From Neorhizobium galegae (GTDB taxonomy: Bacteria > Pseudomonadota > Alphaproteobacteria > Rhizobiales > Rhizobiaceae), in the NCBI RefSeq assembly GCF_021391675.1, contig NZ_CP090095.1:2609501-2673500 (forward strand): 64,000 nucleotides of DNA, read 5' to 3'. Made by a program: the position numbers and the translations under genes. The notes beneath the pieces were generated by a model that worked only from the letters and a program-made list of their open reading frames with translations, ran no database searches and had not been told where the DNA came from. Every line of letters starts with the position of its first letter. The first letter of the stretch is position 1. Positions 35,861-44,105 of the stretch are shown here, one piece after another.

Positions 35861-37141
35861 TCACCGCCCGAACCAGGCGACCGGCACGGTCACCAGTTGC
35901 GGGAAGAGGACGAGAAGGAAGAGAACGATCAGTTCGGCGATCAGGAAGGGCATCACGCCCTTCATCAGGTCTTCCATCGAAAGCTTGGAGACGCCGCAGA
36001 TGACGTTAAGTACGGTACCCACCGGCGGCGTGATCAGGCCGATCGAGTTGTTGATGATGAAAAGCACGCCGAAATAGACCGGATCGATGCCCGCCTGCTT
36101 GATGATCGGCATCAGCACCGGCGTCATCACCAGAATGGTCGGCGTCATGTCCATCGCGGTACCGACCAGGACGATCAGCGCCATGATCGCGAGCAGCAGC
36201 AGCGTCTGGTTGTCCATCAGCGGCTCGAGCAGCGCGACGAGATCGCCGGGTACGTCGGCAACCGTGATCAGCCAGGCGGATACGGCAGCACAGGCGACCA
36301 GGAACATCACGACCGCGGTGATCTTTGCTGCTGCCACGAAGACGTTGAAGAGTTCGGACGGCGCAAGCTCGCGATAAACGACCATCGAGACGAACAGCGA
36401 ATAGACGGCGGCGACGACGCCGGCTTCGGTCGGCGTGAACACGCCGAACTTCAGTCCGACGATGATGATCACCGGCAGCATCAGCGCCCAGATGCTGTCG
36501 ACGAGCGCCTTGATGCGCACCTCGCGGCTCTGTCTCGGAGGCAGTTCGAACTGCTCCTTGCGGGCGACGATCAGCCAGGTGATGCAGAGCGCCAGTGCGA
36601 TCAGCAGGCCGGGAACGATGCCGGCGAGGAAGAGCTTGGTAATCGAGACGCCGCCGATGACGCCATAGAGGATGAAGCCGATCGAAGGCGGGATGATCGG
36701 CCCGATGACCGAAGCCGATGCCAGCAGTCCGCCGGTCCGCGCTGGATCATGGCCCGACTTGATCATCATCGGGTAAAGAAGCGCGCCGAGCGCGGCGGCA
36801 TCCGCCACCGCCGAACCCGAAAGGCTCGACAACACGCAGGCGGCGAAGATCGCCACGAAACCGAGACCGCCGCGCACGTGGCCGACCAGGGCCATGGCGA
36901 GATTGACGATACGCTTCGAAAGGCCGCCGGTATTCATCACCTCGCCGGCAAGCAGGAAGAAGGGAACGGCCATCAGCGGAAAGCTGTCGGCGCCGTTCAG
37001 CACGTTCTGCGCGACAATCTGGGCGTCGAAGATGTCCATGTACATCATCAGCGCCACGCCGCTGAGGATCAGCGCAAACGCGATCGGCACGCCGAGCGCC
37101 ATGGGACCGAGAAGGGCGCCGAGGAAAATAGTGAGCGTCAT
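35861..37141 (-). CDS. TRAP transporter large permease (DctM family)
   Basis: A 426-residue inner-membrane protein with about 12 helices, the ion-coupled channel of the TRAP system. Typical parts are FPLMAVPFFLLAGEVMNTGG and LAGIVPGLLIALAL. It lies between dctQ (10 nt upstream) and dctP (73 nt downstream). The order Q-M-P followed by the enzyme genes indicates one operon from the promoter at 37845-37874. Confidence 0.92.
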   Translation of the reverse strand: MTLTIFLGALLGPMALGVPIAFALILSGVALMMYMDIFDAQIVAQNVLNGADSFPLMAVPFFLLAGEVMNTGGLSKRIVNLAMALVGHVRGGLGFVAIFAACVLSSLSGSAVADAAALGALLYPMMIKSGHDPARTGGLLASASVIGPIIPPSIGFILYGVIGGVSITKLFLAGIVPGLLIALALCITWLIVARKEQFELPPRQSREVRIKALVDSIWALMLPVIIIVGLKFGVFTPTEAGVVAAVYSLFVSMVVYRELAPSELFNVFVAAAKITAVVMFLVACAAVSAWLITVADVPGDLVALLEPLMDNQTLLLLAIMALIVLVGTAMDMTPTILVMTPVLMPIIKQAGIDPVYFGVLFIINNSIGLITPPVGTVLNVICGVSKLSMEDLMKGVMPFLIAELIVLFLLVLFPQLVTVPVAWFGR

Positions 37142-37151
37142 CGGTCTCTCC

Positions 37152-37715
37152 TCAGGCCTTGGTGACGCCGGCAGCGACCGCGGCTTCCGGATGGTTGTCG
37201 AGGGCCACCTCCTCCTCGCTGTCGCGCACCAGTTGGGCAGTCGCGATATCGATGCGGCCGGTGGCCACCTGGAAGGCGTCCCAGAGGATGATGAGGAAGG
37301 TCGGAACCCCGAAGGCGAGGCCGGCGCCGTAGAACCAGCCCATCGAAATGCCGGTTGCGGGCATGGTGGCGGGCAGGTTGATCAGCGTCTGCGTCCAGCT
37401 TCCGCTGATCAACAGCCAGGTGGCGAGGAGCATGAGCCCCTGCCCCATCAGCACTGCGATCCTGGCACTTGTCGGCGGCAGCCGCTTCAGAAGCGAATCG
37501 ACACCGAGGTGGCCGTGTTCACGCATCGCAACGACGCCACCGAGAAAGGTCAGCCAGATGAAGAAGACGCGCGACAGCTCTTCTGAAGCGGTGATCCCCT
37601 GATTGAAGGCATAACGCAGCACGACATTGCCGAAGACAAGCACCACCATGCCTGCCAGAAGCAGGGCGATGACGACCTTCAGCGCGAAGAAATAGAAATC
37701 GATTACTCGTGTCAC
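37152..37715 (-). CDS. TRAP transporter small permease (DctQ family)
   Basis: A 187-residue inner-membrane protein with four hydrophobic helices and the family motif ASEELSRVFFIWLTFLGG, followed by HGHLGVD. The GTG at 37715 is chosen because GGGAGG lies seven nt upstream and the first helix then starts near residue 8; the open frame extends much further but is not DctQ-like. It is the first gene of the operon. Confidence 0.9.
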   Translation of the reverse strand: MTRVIDFYFFALKVVIALLLAGMVVLVFGNVVLRYAFNQGITASEELSRVFFIWLTFLGGVVAMREHGHLGVDSLLKRLPPTSARIAVLMGQGLMLLATWLLISGSWTQTLINLPATMPATGISMGWFYGAGLAFGVPTFLIILWDAFQVATGRIDIATAQLVRDSEEEVALDNHPEAAVAAGVTKA

Positions 37716-37844
37716 TTCCGGTCCTCCCAAGGCTTCCGTCACCGGATATCGATAGTGGCCTCCGCTGATACGGCTGGCCAATCGGTCCTTTGACAAGATA
37801 ACCTCCGCCGGGACCGCCTCCTCAGGGATCGACCGGCAATTCGG

Positions 37845-37874
37845 ATAAAATGTACGAACTAGTGCGTATGTCAA
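37845..37874 (-). promoter_or_regulatory. promoter with operator in the spacer, dctQMP-aroE operon
   Basis: On the minus strand TTGACA (37869-37874) and ATTTTA (37846-37851) are 17 nt apart, a good sigma-70-type promoter. The spacer is filled by TACGAACTAGTGCGTA (37853-37868), a 16-bp dyad with one mismatched pair around ACTAGT. This is the expected place for repression by the divergent TetR regulator. Confidence 0.72.
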
Positions 37875-37884
37875 GCACCATCTA

Positions 37885-37913
37885 TTGAAAGCCTCACACA
37901 GGCCCATTATGAC
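37885..37913 (+). promoter_or_regulatory. possible promoter of the TetR gene
   Basis: TTGAAA (37885-37890) and TATGAC (37908-37913) are separated by exactly 17 nt on the plus strand, about 65 nt before the proposed start at 37978. It lies 16 nt from the dyad at 37853-37868, so the regulator could also control itself. Confidence 0.5.
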
Positions 37914-37977
37914 TTTGGAACAAATACGAAAATTCGATATGGACAATCGGTTGTCCACAAGGCCTGTTTCTGTGAGC

Positions 37978-38649
37978 ATGGCGGACGAAACGGTGAAGGC
38001 GGATTCGGGGATGGCGGCGAAACGCGAAAACGGCAGGAAAAACGATCCGCAACGCACCCAGGAAGACATCCTGGATGTGGCGACGGAGGAGTTCACGACC
38101 CATGGCCTCGCCGGCGGCCGTGTCGACGCGATCGCGGAAAAAACCCGCACCTCGAAACGGATGATCTATTATTACTTCGGCAGCAAAGAGGGGCTCTACC
38201 TCGCCGTTCTCGAGCGAGCCTACCGCAAGATCCGCACGCTGGAAGAAGACCTGCAGCTTTCCAACCTGCCCCCGGAACAAGCGTTGCGGGTGCTGATCTC
38301 GACAACCTTCGAACATGACGAGGCCAATCCGGAATTCGTCCGGCTGGTCAGCATCGAGAACATCCACCACGCCGCACATATGCTGCGATCCGAGGCGATC
38401 CGCGACCTGAACGTCTCGGTCATCGAGACCATTGCGGCGATCCTTGATCGCGGCGTCGCGGCCGGTGTATTTGCCCGGAAAGCTGACCCGATCGACATTC
38501 ACATGCTGATCAGTGCCTTCTGCTTCTTCCGCGTCTCCAACCGTTATACGTTCGGCACGATCTTCCGCCGCGACCTTTCGGAACCGGCGACCATGGAGCG
38601 CCACAAGGGCATGATCGCCGACGCGGTGATCAGCTACCTGAAGACCTAG
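37978..38649 (+). CDS. TetR-family transcriptional regulator of the TRAP operon
   Basis: A regulator of about 223 residues. The HTH reads VDAIAEKTRTSKRMIYYYFGSKEGLY, preceded by the helix DILDVATEEFTTHGLAGG. Possible starts are 37909, 37939, 37978 and 38011; none has a strong ribosome site, and 37978 is a compromise placed after the candidate promoter. The C-terminal domain (TetR_C of the PsrA/RutR-like kind) binds an unknown ligand. It is divergent from dctQ. Its TAG overlaps the TAG of the convergent maiA gene in the sequence CTAG. Confidence 0.85.
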   Translation: MADETVKADSGMAAKRENGRKNDPQRTQEDILDVATEEFTTHGLAGGRVDAIAEKTRTSKRMIYYYFGSKEGLYLAVLERAYRKIRTLEEDLQLSNLPPEQALRVLISTTFEHDEANPEFVRLVSIENIHHAAHMLRSEAIRDLNVSVIETIAAILDRGVAAGVFARKADPIDIHMLISAFCFFRVSNRYTFGTIFRRDLSEPATMERHKGMIADAVISYLKT

Positions 38650-39296
38650 CGAGCCGCCTTGTCTGAATGGGCATTGTCGGGATGGGCGTTGGCGAACGGT
38701 TTCAGTTCGGCGCAGCGGTCGGCGATCTCGACAAGTTTCGGGCAGGCAGAGAGATCGACGCTCCATCGCCGCGCGTTGTAGACCTGCGGCACGAGACAGA
38801 TATCCGCCATCCCCGGCCGGTCGCCGTGACAGAATGTTCCGGTCGAAGGGGAATCGAGCAATACCTCGAAGGCGGCCAGCCCCTCGCCGATAAACTTCCG
38901 CATCCAGGCCACCCGGGTTTCGTCGCCGCCACCGGTCAGTGACATAACGTGACCCGTGACGTTGAGATTGCAGACCGGGTGGATTTCCATGGCGATGACA
39001 TAAGAGAGCGCCCTCACCCGCTGACGACCGACGGAATCTCCCGGCAGAAAAGCCCCGCCGCGCGTCTCGTCGAGATATTCGATCACGGCGAGCGACTGGG
39101 TGAAGCTGTGCCCGTCGATTTCCAGCACCGGCACAAGCCCCTGAGGATTGCGCTGAAGATGCTCCGGCGACTTGTGCGCCTTGGCGAGCAGATCGACCGG
39201 CACCGACCGGAACGTCTCCGCAACCATGTTGAGGGCGATCCTCAACCGGTAGCTCGCCGAGGACCGCCAATAATCGTAGAGCACCGTATCGCTCAT
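38646..39296 (-). CDS. maiA: maleylacetoacetate isomerase
   Basis: A 216-residue zeta-class glutathione transferase that turns maleylacetoacetate into fumarylacetoacetate. The glutathione-site serines are in YWRSSASYRLRIALN (about residues 9-23), and QSLAVIEYLDE and GMADICLVPQVYNARR are typical of the class. Start at 39296 overlaps the fumarylacetoacetase stop as TGATG. It is the last gene of the hmgA-fah-maiA operon and completes homogentisate breakdown together with its neighbours. Confidence 0.92.
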   Translation of the reverse strand: MSDTVLYDYWRSSASYRLRIALNMVAETFRSVPVDLLAKAHKSPEHLQRNPQGLVPVLEIDGHSFTQSLAVIEYLDETRGGAFLPGDSVGRQRVRALSYVIAMEIHPVCNLNVTGHVMSLTGGGDETRVAWMRKFIGEGLAAFEVLLDSPSTGTFCHGDRPGMADICLVPQVYNARRWSVDLSACPKLVEIADRCAELKPFANAHPDNAHSDKAAR

Positions 39297-40312
39297 CAAG
39301 CCTTCTCGTATTTCGTCACGGTCTGCTCGATCGCGCCGAAGATCGAATGACCCTTGTCGTCCTTCATTTCTATCCGCACCGTATCTCCGAAGTGCAGGAA
39401 TGGCGTTTTCGGCACGCCGAGATTGATCGTCTCGATGGTGCGGATTTCGGCAATGCAGGAATAGCCGGCCCCGCCATCGGCAACCGGCTTGCCGGGTCCG
39501 CCGTCGAGCTTGTTGGAGACTGTGCCCGAACCGATGATCGTGCCGGCGATCAGCGACCGCGTCTTCGCCGCATGGGCGATCAGTTGCGGGAAATCGAAGG
39601 TCATGTCGACGCCGGCATTGGCACGGCCGAAAGGCTTGCCGTTCAGATCGACCTTGAGCGGCAGGGAAAGCTTGCCTCCGTCCCAGGCCGAACCCAGCTC
39701 ATCGGGCGTGACCGCGACCGGAGAAAAAGCGGAGGACGGTTTCGACTGGAAGAAGCCGAAACCCTTGGCGAGTTCGGATGGGATCAGCCCGCGCAAGGAC
39801 ACGTCGTTGACGAGAAGCACGAGACGGATCGCGTCGCGCGCCTCATCCACCGAAGCCCCCATCGGCACATCGCCGAGGATGACTGCGATCTCGCCTTCCA
39901 TATCGGCGCCCCACGCTTCGTCGCCGAGCGGGATCGGATCGCGCGGTCCGAGAAAACTGTCGGAGCCGCCCTGATAGATCAGCGGATCGGTCCAGAAGCT
40001 TTCCGGCATATCGGCATTGCGCGCCCGGCGCACCAGCTCGACGTGATTGACGTAAGCCGACCCGTCCGCCCACTGGTAAGCACGCGGCAGCGGCGATGCC
40101 GCATCATGTTCATGGAAACGGATGGTCGGCTGCGCACCGGTCTCGATACCGTCCGCCACCCGTTCGAGCCGCGGACCGACATACGCCCAGTCGTCGAGCG
40201 CCGCCTGGAGGGTCCGGGCGATATGACCGACCTCCGAGCACTGGGTGAGGTCTTTCGAGACGACGACCAGGCGGCCGTCGCGGGTGGAGTCCTTCAGTGT
40301 CGCGAGCTTCAT
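39296..40312 (-). CDS. fah: fumarylacetoacetase (fumarylacetoacetate hydrolase)
   Basis: A 338-residue FAH-fold enzyme that splits fumarylacetoacetate to fumarate and acetoacetate, the last step of tyrosine catabolism. Metal-site residues are in DMEGEIAVILGDVP (Glu pair) and VLLVNDVSLRGL (Asp), and GFGFFQSKPSSAFSP matches the family substrate loop. It is of the shorter bacterial type, about 100 residues less than the animal-like form. It lies 86 nt after hmgA and overlaps maiA. Confidence 0.92.
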   Translation of the reverse strand: MKLATLKDSTRDGRLVVVSKDLTQCSEVGHIARTLQAALDDWAYVGPRLERVADGIETGAQPTIRFHEHDAASPLPRAYQWADGSAYVNHVELVRRARNADMPESFWTDPLIYQGGSDSFLGPRDPIPLGDEAWGADMEGEIAVILGDVPMGASVDEARDAIRLVLLVNDVSLRGLIPSELAKGFGFFQSKPSSAFSPVAVTPDELGSAWDGGKLSLPLKVDLNGKPFGRANAGVDMTFDFPQLIAHAAKTRSLIAGTIIGSGTVSNKLDGGPGKPVADGGAGYSCIAEIRTIETINLGVPKTPFLHFGDTVRIEMKDDKGHSIFGAIEQTVTKYEKA

Positions 40313-40398
40313 GAATGAGTGTTTCCCGTTTTATCGTTGGTATTACCCTCAGAATGTGAGGAGATCGCGCCAGAAGGCAACCGTAATGTAGCGCCGCC

Positions 40399-41760
40399 TC
40401 ACTTGATCCCGGGCGTACCGTCGAACTTTCGCTCGAGACCTGACCAGCAATCCACGTAATCGTCCTGCAGCGTTTCCAGATCGGCCGCGAATTTGGTGAG
40501 CTGCTGCGGGAAACGGGTCTCGAACATGAAGGCCATGGTGTTGTCGAGCTTGACGGGCTTGAGCTCACCGTTTGAGGCCTTTTCGAAGCCCGTGAAGTCA
40601 GGCCCGTGCGGCAGCATCATGTTGTGCAGGCTCATGCCGCCCGGCACGAAACCCTCCTCCTTGGCGTCGTAGCGGCCTTCGATCAGGCCCATGAACTCGC
40701 TCATGATGTTGCGATGGTACCAGGGCGGCCGGAACGTGTGCTCCGCCACCAGCCAGCGCGGCGGGAAAATCACGAAATCCACATTCGCTGTACCCTCTTC
40801 TCCGGAGGGCGCGGTGAGAACCGTGAAGATCGACGGATCCGGATGGTCGAAGAGGATGGCACCGACCGGCGAGAAGGTGCGCAGGTCGTATTTGTACGGT
40901 GCGTAATTGCCGTGCCAGGCGACCACGTCGAGCGGCGAATGGCCGATCTCGGTCAGATGGAAGGAACCGCACCATTTCACCTGCACGCGGCAGGGCGTCT
41001 CCTTGTCCTCATAGGCCGCCACCGGCGTCTTGAAATCGCGCGGATTGGCAAGGCAGTTGGCGCCGATCGGGCCGCGATCCGGCAGCGTGAACTTGGCGCC
41101 GTAATTTTCGCAGATATACCCGCGCCAGACCTTTTCCTCGCCGAGCCGGGTCACCTTGAACATCGTGCCACGCGGGATGATGCAGATCTCCGAAGGTTCG
41201 AGGTCCATCTTGCCGAGTTCGGTGAAAACGCGGATCGCCCCCGTCTCCGGCACGATCATCATCTCGCCGTCGGCATTGAAGAAATAGTCGTCCACCATGT
41301 CGGTGTTGAAGACATAGACATGCGCCGCCATGCCCGATTGGGAGAGCGCATCGCCCGCCGTCGTCATCGTGCGGATGCCTTCGAGAAAGTTCAGCGTTTC
41401 CGTCGGCGCCGGCACCGGGCTCCAGCGAAGCTGACCGAGCGCCAGCGAATGTTCGGCGATGTGAGGTGCCGTCTTCCACAGCGGATAGTCGATCTTCCTG
41501 AACCGGCCGGTGTGGCGCACGCTCGGGCGGATACGATAGAGCCATGAACGCTCGTTGGTGCCGCGCGGCGCGGTGAACGGCGAGCCGGAGAGCTGTTCCG
41601 CATAAAGCCCGTAATTGCATTTCTGCGGGCTGTTCTGCGCCTGCGGCAGGGCGCCGGGCAGGCTCTCGGTTTCGAAATCATTGCCGAAGCCCGGCATATA
41701 GGCGAGCGTCTCGGCATTCGCCCCGGTAAACGCGGCGTTCGGATCGATCTTGTCCAGCAT
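40399..41760 (-). CDS. hmgA: homogentisate 1,2-dioxygenase
   Basis: A 453-residue non-haem iron enzyme that opens the homogentisate ring to maleylacetoacetate. Clear family parts are [18 protein letters not shown] at the N terminus, [20 protein letters not shown] with iron-binding His, and [22 protein letters not shown] in which the iron-binding Glu lies. GGGAGG lies before the ATG at 41760. First gene of the operon, divergent from a MarR regulator across a dyad-rich 79-nt gap. Confidence 0.96.
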   Translation of the reverse strand: MLDKIDPNAAFTGANAETLAYMPGFGNDFETESLPGALPQAQNSPQKCNYGLYAEQLSGSPFTAPRGTNERSWLYRIRPSVRHTGRFRKIDYPLWKTAPHIAEHSLALGQLRWSPVPAPTETLNFLEGIRTMTTAGDALSQSGMAAHVYVFNTDMVDDYFFNADGEMMIVPETGAIRVFTELGKMDLEPSEICIIPRGTMFKVTRLGEEKVWRGYICENYGAKFTLPDRGPIGANCLANPRDFKTPVAAYEDKETPCRVQVKWCGSFHLTEIGHSPLDVVAWHGNYAPYKYDLRTFSPVGAILFDHPDPSIFTVLTAPSGEEGTANVDFVIFPPRWLVAEHTFRPPWYHRNIMSEFMGLIEGRYDAKEEGFVPGGMSLHNMMLPHGPDFTGFEKASNGELKPVKLDNTMAFMFETRFPQQLTKFAADLETLQDDYVDCWSGLERKFDGTPGIK

Positions 41761-41786
41761 GGCTTGTTTCCTCCCATGATGACGAT

Positions 41787-41823
41787 ATGGTTGTAAACGT
41801 AACCATTATTTTTGTAACCATCA
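41787..41823. promoter_or_regulatory. operator region between hmgA and MarR gene
   Basis: ATGGTTGTAAACGTAACCAT (41787-41806) has perfect 6-bp arms ATGGTT/AACCAT, and a further half-site GTAACCATCA follows at 41814-41823. The region separates the divergent hmgA and MarR starts, so it probably binds the MarR protein and controls both genes. Confidence 0.65.
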
Positions 41824-41839
41824 ACGCCCGATCAACGTC

Positions 41840-42316
41840 ATGACGACCGATAGTTTCGAACTCGAACAGTTTCTCCCCTACAGGCTCAACCGCGCCGCCG
41901 AATTCGTCGGCCTGCGTTTTTCCGCCCATTACAAGGCGAGATACGGCCTGACCCGGCCGGAATGGCGAACGCTTGCGGCGCTTGGCAGTTCGGGCCGCAT
42001 GACCTCGAAAGCGGTCGGCGCGCATTCCTCCATGCACAAGACCAAGGTCAGCCGCGCCGTCTTCGCGCTCGAACAGCGCCGCTGGCTGAAGCGCAGCCAG
42101 GACGAAGCGGACCGCCGGGTCGAGCATCTGGAACTGACCGCCGCCGGGCAGCTGGCCTACCGGGAACTGATCGAGCTCGCCCGCCGCTATCAGGCCGAAC
42201 TGGAGGCGGAAATCGGCGAGAGCGGCATCGAGGCTTTATCCACGGGCCTTGCGGCAATCGAGCCGGTCGTCCGCCGCTCGGGCAAGGGAACACTGCCGGA
42301 GCCGGACGACCTTTAA
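41840..42316 (+). CDS. MarR-family regulator of homogentisate genes (HmgR-like)
   Basis: A 158-residue winged-helix regulator. The DNA-binding part is LTRPEWRTLAALGSSGRMTSKAV, then SSMHKTKVSRAVFALEQRRWL, with the DEADRRVEHLELTAAG wing. It is divergent from hmgA, the usual place for the homogentisate-responsive regulator in alphaproteobacteria, so homogentisate is a reasonable ligand. Its TAA overlaps the stop of the convergent Lrp gene in TTAA. Confidence 0.88.
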   Translation: MTTDSFELEQFLPYRLNRAAEFVGLRFSAHYKARYGLTRPEWRTLAALGSSGRMTSKAVGAHSSMHKTKVSRAVFALEQRRWLKRSQDEADRRVEHLELTAAGQLAYRELIELARRYQAELEAEIGESGIEALSTGLAAIEPVVRRSGKGTLPEPDDL

Positions 42317-42792
42317 GCCTTGGCGGGCTTTTGAATCGGAATCCCACCAAAATCCTTCAACACGCTGAGAACGATCGATGTTTTGACATGTTGCACGCTC
42401 TCGTGCGGCAGCAGTATGTCATTGACGAAATGCGACAGCCCCGCGAGATCGCGCGTCACCACCTTCAGGTGATAGTCCATCTCGCCGGTCAGCGAGAAAC
42501 ACTCCAGCACTTCCGGCAGGTCCTCGACGAGGCGCGCGAAGCGCTTGGCGTTGTCCCGGTTATGGGTGGCGAGCGTCACGGCGATCACGACCAGCAGGTC
42601 GAGGCCGAGTTTCTGGCGGTTGAGATGGGCCCGGTAGGTCTGGATGAACCCCTCGCCTTCGAGCCGCGCTCGCCGGCGCGAACATTGCGACGGCGAAAGA
42701 GCGATGAGTTCCGATAATTCGTTATTGGTCAGCCGGCCGTCGATCTGCAGATGGCTCAGGATCTTCAGGTCATATCCGTCCAGCGCGTCCAT
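42313..42792 (-). CDS. Lrp/AsnC-family regulator
   Basis: A 159-residue regulator with an N-terminal HTH (DGYDLKILSHLQIDGRLTNN, LSPSQCSRRRARLEGEGFI) and a C-terminal RAM ligand domain. I start it at 42792; GTG/ATG codons up to nine residues upstream are possible. It is divergent from hpd with a 124-nt gap, and by analogy with other alphaproteobacteria it probably activates hpd in response to tyrosine or phenylalanine. Confidence 0.88.
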   Translation of the reverse strand: MDALDGYDLKILSHLQIDGRLTNNELSELIALSPSQCSRRRARLEGEGFIQTYRAHLNRQKLGLDLLVVIAVTLATHNRDNAKRFARLVEDLPEVLECFSLTGEMDYHLKVVTRDLAGLSHFVNDILLPHESVQHVKTSIVLSVLKDFGGIPIQKPAKA

Positions 42793-42830
42793 CATGCATC
42801 CAATTCTTAAATCCCGCACAGTTCATGCAT
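42792..42830. promoter_or_regulatory. direct repeats TCATGCAT upstream of hpd, possible Lrp sites
   Basis: TCATGCAT occurs at 42792-42799 and again at 42823-42830, 31 bp apart, close to three helical turns, so both sit on one DNA face. The first copy overlaps the lrp start codon. This spacing suits oligomeric Lrp-family proteins, but binding is inferred. Confidence 0.4.
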
Positions 42831-42916
42831 AAATCCAGCAGAACCTGGCAAAGATTGCAAGCACAATGCACCTCTCCTGCACCATCATGTCAGGTGACTA
42901 TCAGGAGGAATTTTCC

Positions 42917-44032
42917 ATGGGTCCTTTCCCGCACGACGCACCGGTTTCGCAGATCACCGCCGACAATCCGGCCGGCACCGACGGTTTCGAATTCGTCGAA
43001 TTCGCCCATCCGGAACCGCAGAAGCTGGAAGAGCTGTTCACCCGCATGGGCTACAAGCCGGTGGCGAAGCACAGGACGAAGAACATCACCGTCTGGCGCC
43101 AGGGCGACATCAACTACATTATCAATGCCGAGCCGGGCAGCCATGCGATGGGCTTCGTCGACGAGCACGGCCCCTGCGCGCCGGCCATGGCCTGGCGCGT
43201 CGTCGACGCCAAACATGCCTTCGACCACGCGGTCGCCAAGGGTGCAACGCCCTATGAAGGCAAGGACAAGACACTCGACGTGCCGGCCATCCTCGGCATC
43301 GGCGGTTCGCTTCTCTATTTCATCGAGACCTATGGTGCAAAAGGCTCTGCCTACGAGACCGAATTCGAATGGCTCGGCGAAAAGAACCCGAAGCCAGAAG
43401 GTGTTGGTTTCTATTATCTCGACCACCTGACCCACAACGTCTATCGCGGCAACATGGACAAGTGGTGGGACTTCTACCGCGAACTCTTCAATTTCAAGCA
43501 GATCCACTTCTTCAACATCGACGGCCGCATCACCGGCCTGACGAGCCGGGCGATCACCTCCCCCTGCGGCAAGATCCGCATCCCGCTGAACGAGTCCAAG
43601 GACGAGACCAGCCAGATCGAGGAATTCCTGAAGAAGTACAAGGGCGAAGGCATCCAGCATATCGCGGTCGGCACCGACGGCATTTACGAAGCGACCGACA
43701 AGCTTGCCGACAACGGGCTGAAATTCATGCCCGGCCCGCCGGATACCTATTACGAAATGTCCGGTACCCGCGTGCACGGCCACGACGAGCCGATCGATCG
43801 GATGAAGAAGCACGGCATCCTGATCGACGGCGAAGGCGTGATCGATGGCGGCATGACCAAGATCCTGCTGCAGATCTTCTCGAAGACGGTGATCGGCCCG
43901 ATCTTCTTCGAGTTCATCCAGCGCAAGGGCGACGAAGGATTTGGCGAGGGCAATTTCCGCGCACTCTTCGAATCCATCGAGGAAGACCAGATCCGCCGCG
44001 GCGTGTTGAAGCCGCAGCAAGCCGCCGAATAA
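42917..44032 (+). CDS. hpd: 4-hydroxyphenylpyruvate dioxygenase
   Basis: A 371-residue non-haem iron dioxygenase that makes homogentisate from 4-hydroxyphenylpyruvate. Iron ligands are seen in YLDHLTHNV, GIQHIAVGT and IFFEFIQRKG, and the C-terminal GFGEGNFRALFESIEEDQ is the family's closing helix. AGGAGG lies nine nt before the ATG at 42917. It is monocistronic, followed by a strong terminator, and supplies the substrate for HmgA encoded nearby. Confidence 0.96.
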   Translation: MGPFPHDAPVSQITADNPAGTDGFEFVEFAHPEPQKLEELFTRMGYKPVAKHRTKNITVWRQGDINYIINAEPGSHAMGFVDEHGPCAPAMAWRVVDAKHAFDHAVAKGATPYEGKDKTLDVPAILGIGGSLLYFIETYGAKGSAYETEFEWLGEKNPKPEGVGFYYLDHLTHNVYRGNMDKWWDFYRELFNFKQIHFFNIDGRITGLTSRAITSPCGKIRIPLNESKDETSQIEEFLKKYKGEGIQHIAVGTDGIYEATDKLADNGLKFMPGPPDTYYEMSGTRVHGHDEPIDRMKKHGILIDGEGVIDGGMTKILLQIFSKTVIGPIFFEFIQRKGDEGFGEGNFRALFESIEEDQIRRGVLKPQQAAE

Positions 44033-44058
44033 CAAGAACAGCTCCAGAGGGTAGAAAG

Positions 44059-44084
44059 CCCGGCGGTCGTTCCGCCGGGTTTTT
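44059..44084 (+). terminator. rho-independent terminator after hpd
   Basis: CCCGGCGG (44059-44066) pairs with CCGCCGGG (44072-44079) around TCGTT and is followed by five T residues, 26 nt after the hpd stop. Confidence 0.93.
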
Positions 44085-44105
44085 CATGTCGAAAGCTCTG
44101 CCGGC

